64,000 bases of DNA from positions 28,935-92,934 of the forward strand of contig NZ_JAFELM010000035.1 of assembly GCF_016890225.1 (NCBI RefSeq). The letters are read 5' to 3'. Shown piece by piece: positions 17,794 to 26,773 of this stretch. Each line of letters begins with the position of its first letter. Positions within the stretch are counted from its first letter, which is position 1. Source of the DNA: Bacillus suaedaesalsae. GTDB taxonomy: Bacteria > Bacillota > Bacilli > Bacillales > SA4. Under the pieces are notes generated by a model that had not been told where the DNA came from, did no database searches, and saw only the letters and a program-made list of their open reading frames with translations. A program made the translations under genes and the position numbers.

Positions 17794-18549
17794 TTAAATC
17801 AATTGTTTGATATCGTACACCTTTCCATTTTCAATTTCAGAAGAGTCCAGTAAGTTTAGTAAGACTGAACCAACATAATCTGTTGTTCGGAGCATACCTT
17901 CTTCTTTATAACTTTTGAAAATATCAATAGTCTCAAATTGTTCCTTTGATTTAGAACGAATTGTCGTCTGCATAGTCGTATCCATGATTCCTGGTGAAAA
18001 AGAAATGACAGTCGCAGGATACTGCTCTTTCCCTTGTTCAAGTCCTACCGTTTTCGTAAACATATCCAAGCCTGCTTTTGTCGAGCAATAAACACTCCAA
18101 CCAGAATATGGATTGTTCGCAGCACCACTCGATACATTAACAACTCTCTTGGATGTGTTAAGAGCTTGTGTGTTTTCTAGAAATAAGTTTGTCCACACCA
18201 TTGGGGCTAATAAATTTGTTTCCACATTCATTTTAATTTCGTTAGATTCCATACTTCCAACGGTATTGATCGGCTCAATAACTCCAGCATTATTAATAAG
18301 TGTAATCGAATCAATCTCATCAATATTAACTCTTTCAAAAATTGTATTGAATACACTTTCAGTCTCGTCTATATGTCCAACGTTAACTGTATGCCAATGT
18401 AGCGTCACTTCTAAATCTTTCGCTTTCTTTACTAATTCGTGATTAATAGAACGTGACACAGCAAAGACAGTATTCCCCTTTTTAAATAGAAGGTTGACAA
18501 TGGATTGTCCAAGTCCTTTCGATGCACCTGTAACGATATAGTAGTTCAT
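17794..18549 (-). CDS. Short-chain dehydrogenase, (S)-benzoin-forming benzil reductase type
   Basis: 251 residues, a Rossmann-fold short-chain dehydrogenase. It has the cofactor motif TGASKGLGQ (7-15), LINNAGVIEP, and the catalytic Ser-Tyr-Lys set in VVNVSSGAA and YCSTKAG. It resembles B. subtilis YueD, an NADPH-dependent benzil reductase; the natural substrate is unknown. I start at 18549 (AAAGGAGAC upstream), not at the far upstream ATG of the open frame. It lies 12 bases before the next gene on the strand and may be co-transcribed with it. Confidence 0.83.
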   Translation of the reverse strand: MNYYIVTGASKGLGQSIVNLLFKKGNTVFAVSRSINHELVKKAKDLEVTLHWHTVNVGHIDETESVFNTIFERVNIDEIDSITLINNAGVIEPINTVGSMESNEIKMNVETNLLAPMVWTNLFLENTQALNTSKRVVNVSSGAANNPYSGWSVYCSTKAGLDMFTKTVGLEQGKEQYPATVISFSPGIMDTTMQTTIRSKSKEQFETIDIFKSYKEEGMLRTTDYVGSVLLNLLDSSEIENGKVYDIKQLI

Positions 18550-18736
18550 GTGAAGTCTCCTTTTTCTATCTTCTTTTTCATTATACAGAATATCTCTACT
18601 ATTTTTAAAAGTAACTCGTCTTTTTTTCTCGATGTTATTCAACACGAAATGTCTGAATCTGTCATGTTACCTTTTAAAATAGTTTTATTTGTCAAATGTC
18701 AATTTTTCCACATTACTGCAATTGAAGTAAAAAAAT

Positions 18737-18771
18737 AGTTGTAGGATTCCCTCTAAGGTTTTCCTACAACT
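18737..18771 (-). terminator. Terminator of the uridine-kinase-like gene
   Basis: 10-bp stem AGTTGTAGGA/TCCTACAACT followed by TATTTTTTT on the minus strand, starting inside the stop codon. Confidence 0.85.
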
Positions 18772-18772
18772 A

Positions 18773-19360
18773 CTATTTTGATCGCACCACAAGGTCTGCG
18801 CTCTTTAAAGGTTGAATATTTTGTAGATAATAATCTTCAGCCTTCCAATATCGTTCTTCAAACTTTTTCACATTTTCTTGTGTTTTTAAACTTTCTCTCT
18901 TGAAACGAACCTCCCTGGCACAATCTAAATACAAAACAAAATCAAAATATTCTCTCCACTCGTCCCTTTGCAAAAAAACCCCTTCAACAATTATCACTCC
19001 GTTATTAGGTAACATAACTCTCTTGTGCGTATGTGTATCTGTTTCACCACAATAATAAGGTAAAACAACTGTGTTTGAAGCTTTTAGACTACGAAAAAAG
19101 TTGTCAACCAACCATTGTGTATCCCACTGAAGTTGATAGTACTCAAACCACTCTTCATGTCCAGTATTGTAGCGGTTACTCCGTTTCACGATATAGTCAT
19201 CAATATGAAATATGTGAAACGGGCGATCATTTTCCTTTAAATAATGACCAATCTCCTTTACAAACGTTGTTTTACCTGAACGACTTAAACCATCAACTCC
19301 AAGGATAAATCGCTGGCCATTTAGATCTCTACTTTTATCTAATAATTCATTTAAGTTCAT
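18773..19360 (-). CDS. Uridine-kinase-like P-loop kinase
   Basis: 195 residues. The P-loop is GVDGLSRSGKTTF (about 22-34), followed by FHIDDYIVKRSNRYNTG and VIIVEGVFLQRDEW, the pattern of the uridine kinase/phosphoribulokinase family. It probably phosphorylates a small sugar- or nucleoside-type substrate in the cytosol. Start ATG at 19360, preceded by GAGGT. Followed by its own terminator. Confidence 0.75.
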   Translation of the reverse strand: MNLNELLDKSRDLNGQRFILGVDGLSRSGKTTFVKEIGHYLKENDRPFHIFHIDDYIVKRSNRYNTGHEEWFEYYQLQWDTQWLVDNFFRSLKASNTVVLPYYCGETDTHTHKRVMLPNNGVIIVEGVFLQRDEWREYFDFVLYLDCAREVRFKRESLKTQENVKKFEERYWKAEDYYLQNIQPLKSADLVVRSK

Positions 19361-19548
19361 CAAGTATACCTCGTCTATAGTTACATATGTAAATGTAATA
19401 ACTAGTTATTAGACTCCTTATAAACGTATCACTCTTGTTTATCGTTTTAAAGTTAATGAGTTTTAATAGAACTCACACACATACTTTCCAATAAATTGGA
19501 AATAGTAGTATAAGATTCATTTAACTATTTTGATTGGAGCAAGAAATC

Positions 19549-20055
19549 ATGCATATTATCATTACTTTGTTATTAATACTATTAGCTTTCTTAAAAGGAA
19601 ATTGGAGAGATTGGCAAAAATACTCCACGACCATTATGTATGTAATCATTTGTAATTTACTATATAACGTAATTTGCCAAGATTATTATCTATGGAGATA
19701 TGAGCCCGATTTTCTACTGCATTCTCATTCATTGACTGATTTATTATATTCTTTTTTCTGTTTACCTGCTATTACACTTGTTTATTTAACTCATTATCCG
19801 AATAACACACCTTTTTCGAAGCAGTTCCAATATATAGTTATTTGGGTGATCGGTTCGTTGATCGTAGAATACCCTATATACAAATTTGACAGGTTATTGC
19901 TTCTAAACGGTTATGAGTATTGGATGGAAGTAATCTTTTATAGTTTAATGTATAGTATGATAAGATTGCATCAATCAAAGCCACTATTAACATATGGTTT
20001 ATCAGTTATCATTGCAGTATTTATGATTTGGTATTTTGACGTACCAATAAAATAA
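19549..20055 (+). CDS. CBO0543-type integral membrane protein
   Basis: 168 residues with about five transmembrane segments and a conserved polar stretch (WRDWQKYSTT, DYYLWRYEPDFLLHSHSLTDLLY). Layout matches the CBO0543 family of Bacillus membrane proteins of unknown function. The ATG at 19549 follows TTGGAG (19534-19539) at 9 bases; the TTG of that motif itself is not a good start. Confidence 0.65.
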   Translation: MHIIITLLLILLAFLKGNWRDWQKYSTTIMYVIICNLLYNVICQDYYLWRYEPDFLLHSHSLTDLLYSFFCLPAITLVYLTHYPNNTPFSKQFQYIVIWVIGSLIVEYPIYKFDRLLLLNGYEYWMEVIFYSLMYSMIRLHQSKPLLTYGLSVIIAVFMIWYFDVPIK

Positions 20056-20136
20056 GTAATTCAAATCCATTCTTGTCCCTTACCACTCTTAATGATTTTC
20101 ATACTATATAATACCCCTTCATGAGGAGGTGGTATA

Positions 20137-20220
20137 ATGGGATATCAGAATAATAGCTTTGCGTTACTCGTTGTGTTGTTTATTTTATTGATCATCGTTG
20201 GCTCAGCTTATGTAAGATAG
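20137..20220 (+). CDS. YjcZ-family sporulation miniprotein
   Basis: 27 residues: MGYQNNSFALLVVLFILL followed by IIVGSAYVR. The glycine/aromatic start followed by a single hydrophobic helix of the FALLVVLFILLIIVG type is the signature of the YjcZ/SscA family made in the mother cell and found in spore coats. GAGGAGGTGG at 20123-20132 is an excellent ribosome site. A palindromic terminator follows at 20267. Confidence 0.85.
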   Translation: MGYQNNSFALLVVLFILLIIVGSAYVR

Positions 20221-20266
20221 TTTTCTGTACGTTCACTTTCCACTCCAAAACCCTAATAGCACGCTT

Positions 20267-20288
20267 GGAGCATGTTATAACATGCTCC
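20267..20288 (+). terminator. Palindromic hairpin after the YjcZ-type gene
   Basis: Perfect 22-base palindrome GGAGCATGTT/AACATGCTCC (loop of two bases or fewer) followed by ATATTTTATTT. Confidence 0.65.
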
Positions 20289-20471
20289 ATATTTTATTTA
20301 TGTCGATCAATAAAATCTTCAAGTGGGTCACATGCACTAAATGTGAAACAAAAAGGTATGACAGCTACGTGTATTAATGTGTATTGAGTATTTTTTGTTC
20401 GTTTGCACCGTCAACTTTATTTTGTTTCCTTCACCTATTATGTATTTCAGTATGTAGAATCACAGTTTCTC

Positions 20472-20888
20472 TCATAATTCCCCTATCTCAACTAACTTCC
20501 TTATAAACTCTTTATCCTCTGGATATGATAAATCTAGCAAGTCAATTTCCTCAATTGACTTCCAACTGATATCGTAAATAAGATTGTCAGGGTCTTGGAT
20601 TTTTTTCTCTCCTGAAACTACATTTAAAAGAAAATATTGTACTTCAAATTCTATTTCATACTCTTTATAATAGCCAGTCTTCGTATGTAAAGTCTGAATA
20701 ACCTCAACATCATACCCTGTCTCTTCTTTAAGCTCTCTAATACAACACTCTTCAAACGACTCTCCTTCTTCTCTTCCCCCAGAAGGAATCGTCCACTTCT
20801 TCAATTCATTTTCTCTACCTTGTAAAACCATTAAAACTTCAGAACAATTATTGATGCAAACACCCGCTGAACCGTACCATTTTTTCAT
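20472..20888 (-). CDS. NUDIX hydrolase
   Basis: 138 residues. NUDIX box GGREEGESFEEC then CIRELKEETGYDV gives the GX5EX7REUXEEXGU pattern. Family members hydrolyse nucleoside diphosphates linked to another group, needing Mg2+; the substrate is not predictable here. Start ATG 20888 with AGGAG eight bases upstream; the TTG six bases earlier is too close. It follows the nucleotidyltransferase gene by 21 bases and is probably co-transcribed. Confidence 0.82.
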   Translation of the reverse strand: MKKWYGSAGVCINNCSEVLMVLQGRENELKKWTIPSGGREEGESFEECCIRELKEETGYDVEVIQTLHTKTGYYKEYEIEFEVQYFLLNVVSGEKKIQDPDNLIYDISWKSIEEIDLLDLSYPEDKEFIRKLVEIGEL

Positions 20889-20909
20889 GTGCAATACTCC
20901 TAAAACATT

Positions 20910-21746
20910 TTATTTTACATAACTAAATATCTCCTCTATCCATTGTGAGTCTTCAGTTACTCCTAACTCTGCACAAAGCTTCGTGTGTACGTATTTAAAT
21001 TCAAAAATGACCGAGTTCATTGTTTTCATTATGGTTTCATCGTCTCTTTTACAGGTATCCCAGCACATTAATTTGGAAAGTTGTTCTTCGCTTAATACAC
21101 TTTGCTGACCTTCAATTTTTGACCAGTTACCAAGCGTGTTTGGCTGTATACCTTTTTCCATATACCACCCGTTAGCTACTAGCATCGATAGTCCGTTTAT
21201 CATTGTGAATACGTATTTATATTCGTTTCTCATGATTCTCCGGTAAACCTCATGAATATAAGCAAATACTTTTCCTCGCCACACCTCAAACTCTTCAATG
21301 GTTAAAACGTACCTAATTCCATGAGAAAGCTGTTTCAATTCACATAATACATGTTTTGGATCATACACAATTTTAATATCTATTAAATAGATAGAAGGTT
21401 TTAGGTCATGTATTGTGTAATAAAATACATCAGCTTTGATAAACGATTTATAATGGATAACTGAATGAGTTGCCCAAGGAATATCTTCGTAAAAAAGAAC
21501 ATCTCCCCAACTCTTTCCTCGTTCCTTTTTGTTCGATCGATATGTCTCGAATAAAGTGTCCTTTACAACAATCCTCAAATCAATATCCGAATACCAATCT
21601 TCTCTATTTTCTGCAATAGAGCCACCGTAAAAAAATCCAATTTTACCTCTGTCATTTATTAAATCTCTCTCCATTACATGCATTAGTTTTCTTCGTTCTA
21701 ATGGAAGGTTTTTATCTCTCGTTTCGAATTTAGTTCCAAATCCCAC
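20910..21746 (-). CDS. Nucleotidyltransferase of the KNTase/aminoglycoside adenylyltransferase fold
   Basis: 278 residues in the longest form. The motif FFYGGSIAENREDWYSDIDL (about 38-57) carries the GS-x(n)-DxD triad of the polymerase-beta-like nucleotidyltransferases, with another acidic residue in FIKADVFYY. The C-terminal half is helical, as in KNTase-type enzymes. It may adenylylate a small molecule; no antibiotic can be named. The start is uncertain: GTG at 21746 has AGGAG 17 bases upstream, and ATGs at about residues 22 and 25 lack ribosome sites but keep the motif. Confidence 0.7.
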   Translation of the reverse strand: MGFGTKFETRDKNLPLERRKLMHVMERDLINDRGKIGFFYGGSIAENREDWYSDIDLRIVVKDTLFETYRSNKKERGKSWGDVLFYEDIPWATHSVIHYKSFIKADVFYYTIHDLKPSIYLIDIKIVYDPKHVLCELKQLSHGIRYVLTIEEFEVWRGKVFAYIHEVYRRIMRNEYKYVFTMINGLSMLVANGWYMEKGIQPNTLGNWSKIEGQQSVLSEEQLSKLMCWDTCKRDDETIMKTMNSVIFEFKYVHTKLCAELGVTEDSQWIEEIFSYVK

Positions 21747-21803
21747 ACATATACTAAATCACACTCCTGCTTTTTTCCTAGTACCATCATGTTTGATCCA
21801 TTT

Positions 21804-22361
21804 TTACAAAATATCATCCTTTAAAATCGAATAAAGCTTAATATCACGGTGTTTTTCTTTCAAAAGCATTGATTTCCTTAAAGTTCCTTCATACTGCATA
21901 CCAGCTTTTTGCATAACTTTCTCTGAACCTATGTTTTCAAGTAGGCACCTGGCTTCAATTCTAACTAGATTCATTTTTTCAAAGCCAAACTGAATCACTG
22001 CCTGTGCAGCTTCCGTCATCAGTCCCTTACCCCAGTAATCCTGTGATAGAATATATCCAATTTCAGCTTTTCTATGTTTACGATTCCACGCAACAAAATC
22101 AATTGTCCCGATAAGTTTGTTTGTTTCCTTATCCTCAATTCCCCAAAAGGCACCACTACCGTCTTCATATTGTTGTAATATATGATCCAAGAACAATTGT
22201 GCATCGGTTATCGATTGATAGGTGTACCAGCTCACATACTTCGTTACTTCATCATTAGATCCATATTCAAACATATCTTGGATATCGTCTTTTCTCAATT
22301 TTCGTAATATAAGACGCTTCGTTTCTAGAGTTTGCAAGTCTTGTAGGAGAAACGTTTCCAT
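21804..22361 (-). CDS. GNAT N-acetyltransferase (RimJ/RimL type)
   Basis: 185 residues. N-terminal LETKRLILRKLRKDD is the hallmark of the RimJ/RimL group; the acetyl-CoA loop is in GYILSQDYWGKGLMTEAAQA, and the end carries ARCLLENIGSEKVMQKAGM. It acetylates an amino group of a protein or small molecule. I start at METFLLQDL (22361), preceded by AAGGGAG placed directly after the stop of the NUDIX gene upstream. It is the last gene of the signal-peptidase/NUDIX operon. Confidence 0.83.
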   Translation of the reverse strand: METFLLQDLQTLETKRLILRKLRKDDIQDMFEYGSNDEVTKYVSWYTYQSITDAQLFLDHILQQYEDGSGAFWGIEDKETNKLIGTIDFVAWNRKHRKAEIGYILSQDYWGKGLMTEAAQAVIQFGFEKMNLVRIEARCLLENIGSEKVMQKAGMQYEGTLRKSMLLKEKHRDIKLYSILKDDIL

Positions 22362-22374
22362 TCTAAACACTCCC

Positions 22375-22782
22375 TTAAAATTCAACTAAAAAAGGATGTG
22401 TATCTTCCTTTAAGCAAAGTTCAATTCTCTGTCTAAAATTCGTATGAGTAACCATTTCTAATGCTTCTTCAATTGGGAAAAATCCAACCTCTAAACTCTC
22501 TGGTGTTGTCGTTAATTCTCCCCCTACAGCTCTTGCTAAAAATAACGTGTTACATATACTTCTATTTACATTTTGAAATATCCCGCAAAACTTTGTCACT
22601 TCAATATCTATACCTGATTCTTCTTTTGTTTCTCTGACTGCTGCGTCTCTTAAAGATTCTCCTTCTTCAACTTGCCCCCCCGGCATTTCCCATCCACGAC
22701 GAGGTCCTTTGATTAATAAAAGTTCATTCTTTTCATTTAGTACAATTGCTGCTGCTGATACAATATGTTTTGGTGGTTGCAT
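22375..22782 (-). CDS. NUDIX hydrolase
   Basis: 135 residues. NUDIX box GGQVEEGESLRDA then AVRETKEESGIDI. Starts MQPPKHIVSAAAIV. Its ATG overlaps the stop of the upstream NUDIX gene by one base (TAATG at 22780-22784), implying translational coupling. It ends 14 bases before the acetyltransferase start. Substrate unknown. Confidence 0.83.
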   Translation of the reverse strand: MQPPKHIVSAAAIVLNEKNELLLIKGPRRGWEMPGGQVEEGESLRDAAVRETKEESGIDIEVTKFCGIFQNVNRSICNTLFLARAVGGELTTTPESLEVGFFPIEEALEMVTHTNFRQRIELCLKEDTHPFLVEF

Positions 22783-23258
22783 TATAAATCTCCTTTTCTA
22801 TGAAAATATTCTTTTAACAGTTCTTCTTGTCTTGAAAATGCTAGTTCTTCCCAGGGCAGCTCGCCAATTGGAAACCATCTCACCTGCAAAGACTCGGAGG
22901 ATGTGTTTAGTTCACCATCTAAAATTATTGCTTCAAAAAAGACGATAATGGAATCCGGTGTCCCCTTTGCACCAATTAATTGCCCACAACTCACAACCAA
23001 TCCAGTCTCTTCCAATACTTCTCGGACCAGCGCGTCTTCCGGTGTCTCACCTAATTCAGCAATCCCACCAGGCAATGCCCATTTTCCAAAATGAGTTGCG
23101 CCTGCACGCTGTTCTAATAAAATGGAATCATTCTGTAAAATGATTCCCGCAACAGCACCAGCTTGATTTTGTGTATAGTGCTCAGTGGGACACATTGGGG
23201 CACCCGTTTCACTTTTCATTAACTTCATTCCACAACGTGGACAGTATGCATATTCCAT
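22782..23258 (-). CDS. NUDIX hydrolase with N-terminal zinc ribbon
   Basis: 158 residues. The N-terminus YCPRCGMKLMK...PMCPTEHY supplies three to four zinc ligands, as in NADH pyrophosphatase-like NUDIX enzymes. The NUDIX box is GGIAELGETPEDA then LVREVLEETGLVV. It is coupled at both ends by TAATG overlaps (22782 and 23258). Probably hydrolyses a nucleotide sugar or dinucleotide; not determinable. Confidence 0.84.
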   Translation of the reverse strand: MEYAYCPRCGMKLMKSETGAPMCPTEHYTQNQAGAVAGIILQNDSILLEQRAGATHFGKWALPGGIAELGETPEDALVREVLEETGLVVSCGQLIGAKGTPDSIIVFFEAIILDGELNTSSESLQVRWFPIGELPWEELAFSRQEELLKEYFHRKGDL

Positions 23259-23629
23259 TACACATCATCTTTCTCTTGGAATCTTTGTAGGATCGGTAGA
23301 GTATAGTCATCCCATTTTTCCTTATCGAAAATGGAAATCCATTGTACGTCAATGATGCCGTTATTATCCTTTAGTTCCTTATTTAATTCTAGTAGACCTG
23401 AAACAATTTTTACTGTATAAGTATATTTGCTTTTTCCTTTATACAAAAGTTCATTAATCTCTACATCAAAACCAGTTTCTTCTTTAACTTCTCTCACACA
23501 AGCTTCCTGTGGCGTTTCTCCTTCTTCAATACTGCCTCCCGGGAAGTTCCAAACAATATCTCCACGCTCGACATATTGTTTCACCATGAGAACTTCGTTA
23601 ATTTTCATGATAAAGCCTTGTGATATCAT
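23258..23629 (-). CDS. NUDIX hydrolase
   Basis: 123 residues. NUDIX box GGSIEEGETPQEA then CVREVKEETGFDV. The protein is short and lacks an N-terminal extension. The ATG overlaps the stop of the signal peptidase gene by one base (TAATG at 23627-23631), and its own stop overlaps the next NUDIX start in the same way. Substrate unknown. Confidence 0.83.
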   Translation of the reverse strand: MISQGFIMKINEVLMVKQYVERGDIVWNFPGGSIEEGETPQEACVREVKEETGFDVEINELLYKGKSKYTYTVKIVSGLLELNKELKDNNGIIDVQWISIFDKEKWDDYTLPILQRFQEKDDV

Positions 23630-24183
23630 TACTCTACAACCTTTATATCATTCAACGGCCAATAAACTAGGTTTGTTTTGCCTATCATTTCTTCCATTGG
23701 TACAACACCTAAACTTGGATTTCTACTATCAATGCTATTAGATCTGTTGTCTCCCATTACAAACAAAGTTCCTTCTGGGACAGTGTCTTGACCGATGATT
23801 TCCATTAAACTGAAATCTTCCGTTAACTGACCTTCAAACGCTGTTTCTTGTAGTTGTTCCTTATATGTTTGCAAATAGGGCTCCTCCTGTGCTTTTCCGT
23901 TTATGTATAATACATCATCCTTATATTCAATGCGATCACCTGGTAAACCTATTACTCTCTTAATATAGTCTTTCTCTTCTGTTGCATGAAATACTACGAT
24001 ATCAAATCTTTCCGGCTCACCAATTTTGCTCACAACCATTCGTTCACGATCATGTAACGTAGGCATCATTGAATCACCATCAACTACAATTGGAGCAAAT
24101 ATGAAATTTCGTATTATGATAACCAAAATAATAGCGATAGATAACGGTTTTATCCATTCCCATACTTCATTAAAACCTTTCAT
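23629..24183 (-). CDS. lepB: Type I signal peptidase
   Basis: 184 residues. One N-terminal membrane anchor (residues 12-30) is followed by the catalytic serine Ser38 in VDGDSMMPTL, the general base Lys75 in YIKRVIGLPGD, and the box GDNRSNSIDSRNPSLG. It cleaves signal peptides from exported proteins on the outer face of the membrane. Size fits the Bacillus SipS/SipT type. TATAGGAGG precedes the ATG. It leads a translationally coupled chain with three NUDIX genes and an acetyltransferase, an odd association. Probably one of several paralogues. Confidence 0.92.
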   Translation of the reverse strand: MKGFNEVWEWIKPLSIAIILVIIIRNFIFAPIVVDGDSMMPTLHDRERMVVSKIGEPERFDIVVFHATEEKDYIKRVIGLPGDRIEYKDDVLYINGKAQEEPYLQTYKEQLQETAFEGQLTEDFSLMEIIGQDTVPEGTLFVMGDNRSNSIDSRNPSLGVVPMEEMIGKTNLVYWPLNDIKVVE

Positions 24184-24192
24184 TACAACCTC

Positions 24193-24790
24193 CTATAAGC
24201 TATTTGTCTTTTGAGTAGTATTTGTTAATTTTAAAATTGCCTTAATCATAAGTTCTGGATCTTCCAAATGAACAGAGTGCCCTGTATTTGCATGTATATG
24301 CTCTGTTCGCTTTGTTAATTTTGCCAGTAATCGTTGATGTTCTTGCCATTGTTTTGACTCATTTTTCGCACTGATGACAACAACAGGCAACTCTTTATTT
24401 AAAGGCTTAGACTCGAATAGCTGTTTAGCAGAAAGTGAGCAATCCATATATTCACGATACGCTGCTTGAAATGCACCTAATTTATATCCGATATATTTTA
24501 GTGCATCATTATATTCAGGACTTAAGAATTTCCGACCAATTTTCTGCCTTAATAGTCTTGGTAAACCCATCAACGAGGTCACATAACCAACTGTAACAAA
24601 GCAAGCTTTTTGAGTTTTTGAATTCTGTTCTTATTTTCTTTTGACATCACATAGTAATTTTCATGTGCAGCATCCTCTAATACTCCTACTACTTAATCTG
24701 GATACATGCTAGCAAACAACCGCATTGAAAGACCACCATAAGAATGACCGACTAATACGTAAGGTGGTTTAATTTTGAGTCTAAGCAACT
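24193..24790 (-). pseudogene. Broken alpha/beta hydrolase
   Basis: Remnant of an alpha/beta-hydrolase-fold gene. On the minus strand the nucleophile elbow reads YVLVGHSYGGLSMRLFA, followed by a premature TAA (24694-24696) in SMYPD*VVGVLEDAAH. Downstream the reading must shift frame to reach FVTVGYVTSLMGLPRLL and the C-terminal part with the catalytic His in ANTGHSVH, which ends at 24193. The N-terminal part is missing; homology stops at about 24790, where transposase sequence begins on the other strand. So there are three lesions: truncation, a nonsense codon and a frameshift. Confidence 0.8.
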
Positions 24791-25912
24791 TTAGGTAAGT
24801 TATTAGATTTTCTAAAAGAAATCAAAGAATTAACCGGTCAACAACCTCCGGTTGTATTAGAATCTACAGGACATTATCATAAACCAGTTGTTCAGTATTT
24901 AGATGAGCGTCACTATTTATTAATTATTGTTAATCCACTTATTTCTCATAAGGCAAAAAGCTCTAGCTTACGAAAAGTAAAGACAGATGCAGTTGATGCA
25001 TATCGTCTGTGTGAGCTTTACTATAAAGAGGAACTAGAGCCTTATAAAAAACGAGGAATAAGGCTCTTAAATCTACGTAATCTCACAAGGCAGCACTCAA
25101 ATATAACCGATATGTATGTACAAACAAAGTTACAATTTCAAGCAGTTTTAGATCAAGTATTTCCTGAATATAGAGGAGTTTTTGGTGACTTATATTCTCT
25201 GGCTTCTTTAATTATTCTTCAGGAGTATCCTTCATCAGAAGATATCTTAATATCTAGTGAAGATGAATTAGCCACTAGATTAAAGGAATTATATAAAAAG
25301 GGATCTAAGAAATGGATTAATGAAAAAGTCCAACTTCTTAAAGCTGCGGCAGCTCGTAATCCATTTCAAAAGAACTTATACCAAAGCCATCTATTAAGCA
25401 TGGATATGTATATTAACATGCTTCTTCAATACAAAGAGCATCTATCAAAGTTAGAAGCAGAGATAGACACTCTCGCAAAAGATATTGAAGAATATAATAT
25501 AATCCAATCTATTCCTGGCATCGGAGAGAAAATCGCCGCCACGATTATTTCCGAAATTGGTGAAATAGATCGGTTTAACAACCCTAAACAACTTGTTGCA
25601 TTTGCAGGTATAGATCCTGAGGTATTTGAATCCGGAAAGTTTAAAGCTACCCTAGTTCGAATTACTAAACGTGGCTCAAGCAGATTAAGGCATGCCCTAT
25701 ACATGGCAGTTCGGTCTGGAATACGTGACTCACGTAAAAAGAAAACTACTGAAGAAATAATCCCGAGAAACAAGAGATTAAGAGAGTTTTACGATAAGAA
25801 ACGTAGTGAAGGTAAGCTTTTTAAAGTAGCTGTAATTGCTTGTGCAAATAAACTTTTACAATGGATATTCGCCCTATTGAAGAACAGAACCACTTTCCAA
25901 GATATTGCATAG
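24785..25912 (+). pseudogene. 5'-truncated IS110-family transposase
   Basis: Open frame of about 375 codons with no start at its beginning (preceded by TAA at 24782). It reads LDFLKEIKELTGQQPPVVLE, STGHYHKPVV, KTDAVDAYRL and, in the C-terminal Transposase_20 domain, IPGIGEKIAATIISEIG, FAGIDPEVFESGKFKATL and RITKRGSSRLRHAL. The catalytic Ser in ESGKF is present, but the N-terminal segment with the first Asp of the DEDD site is absent, so it is most likely dead. A shorter protein could start at the ATG at 25112. The left end, which in IS110 elements specifies the bridge RNA, is lost. Confidence 0.85.
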
Positions 25913-26116
25913 TACCTAGACTTATCTAAACAATGAAAACCCCCCAAATTTTGGATACATGAGGTTTATTTGGCATGCATATTTTTATTATATCATGATA
26001 GATTTTAAGTTTTCATTGAAAAATGTTGACAAACTATTGGCTGGTTTAGTCAAAAACTTAATGTTCTGTCTTTTGTTAACTCAATTTATTTTTTCCACCA
26101 GGAAAAACTATTCTAT
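25913..26116. other. Region after the transposase remnant
   Basis: 204 AT-rich bases; presumably includes the right end of the IS110-type element, but I see no inverted repeats that mark it. CCCCCCAAATTTTGG at about 25944 is the only odd string. No gene. Confidence 0.35.
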
Positions 26117-26698
26117 CTAATCCATCAACATCTTATTAAAGTCCTCAAGAGGGACCTCTTTATCTCCTGCAAATTCAGGTAAGAAATACTCCTCACTTGA
26201 TAGTTGTTTTACTTTATTATCTTTTAACTGAAACTTACCTTGATATGCACCTAATGGAATATACGCACCTTCAATCTGTGGACCAACAAACGGTTCTAAA
26301 AACAAAAATAAATGCTCTCCTACTATCATAGGTCTAACTCCGTTTAGGGACATTTTAACCTCTGGTAATTCCTCGTTTTCTTTCCCCAAAGGTTTATATT
26401 CTCCTCCCGTTTCAATTATATTAATGGTTTCTTCATGGCTAACATTACCTTTCTTTGTGGATAAGATTTTAACTTTAGATATGGTAAATGGCATATCTGA
26501 ATGTATTATCGTTTTTTGTCCTATGACTTCAACCTCAGCAATAATAGTAGCATCCTTTTTAAGTTGCTTAAAATTTTTATAGGATACGGTTAATTCTGCT
26601 ATCGCAGAATCATTTATAGTATATTCTGGTTCAACAATTTGGCATCCATATAGTAGAAAACTCATACTTAATAAAAATATAAATATATATAGTTTCAG
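26117..26698 (-). CDS. Lipoprotein of unknown function with a CTG start
   Basis: 193 residues if begun at CTG 26698: KLYIFIFLLSMSFLLYGC forms a complete lipoprotein signal with the lipidated Cys at residue 19. GGAGAG lies 7 bases upstream of this CTG. The first ATG in frame (26665) would begin in the middle of the signal; the ATG closer to the ribosome site is in another frame. The mature part has a strand pattern (TIIAEVEVIGQ, MIVGEHLFLFLEP) like small surface lipoproteins. Alternative: a recent indel in the leader. Confidence 0.65.
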   Translation of the reverse strand: MKLYIFIFLLSMSFLLYGCQIVEPEYTINDSAIAELTVSYKNFKQLKKDATIIAEVEVIGQKTIIHSDMPFTISKVKILSTKKGNVSHEETINIIETGGEYKPLGKENEELPEVKMSLNGVRPMIVGEHLFLFLEPFVGPQIEGAYIPLGAYQGKFQLKDNKVKQLSSEEYFLPEFAGDKEVPLEDFNKMLMD

Positions 26699-26730
26699 TT
26701 AACATCTCTCCTAAATAATATTTTGTTGTT

Positions 26731-26761
26731 GAACTATTCTTCCCCATTAGCTTAATAAGAA
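26731..26761. repeat. Island repeat, copy 1 (TTCCCC-core)
   Basis: GAACTATTCTTCCCCATTAG followed by CTTAATAAGAA. Close to the family form AACTATTCTTCCCCAATAGTT + TAATAAGAA; lies between two genes of the island. Confidence 0.6.
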
Positions 26762-26773
26762 CCATATCAAAAA

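Noticed and set aside
25112..25912. Complete IS110 transposase starting at 25112
   Set aside because: Homology continues well upstream of this ATG, to about 24785, so the ATG is internal; the element is 5'-truncated.
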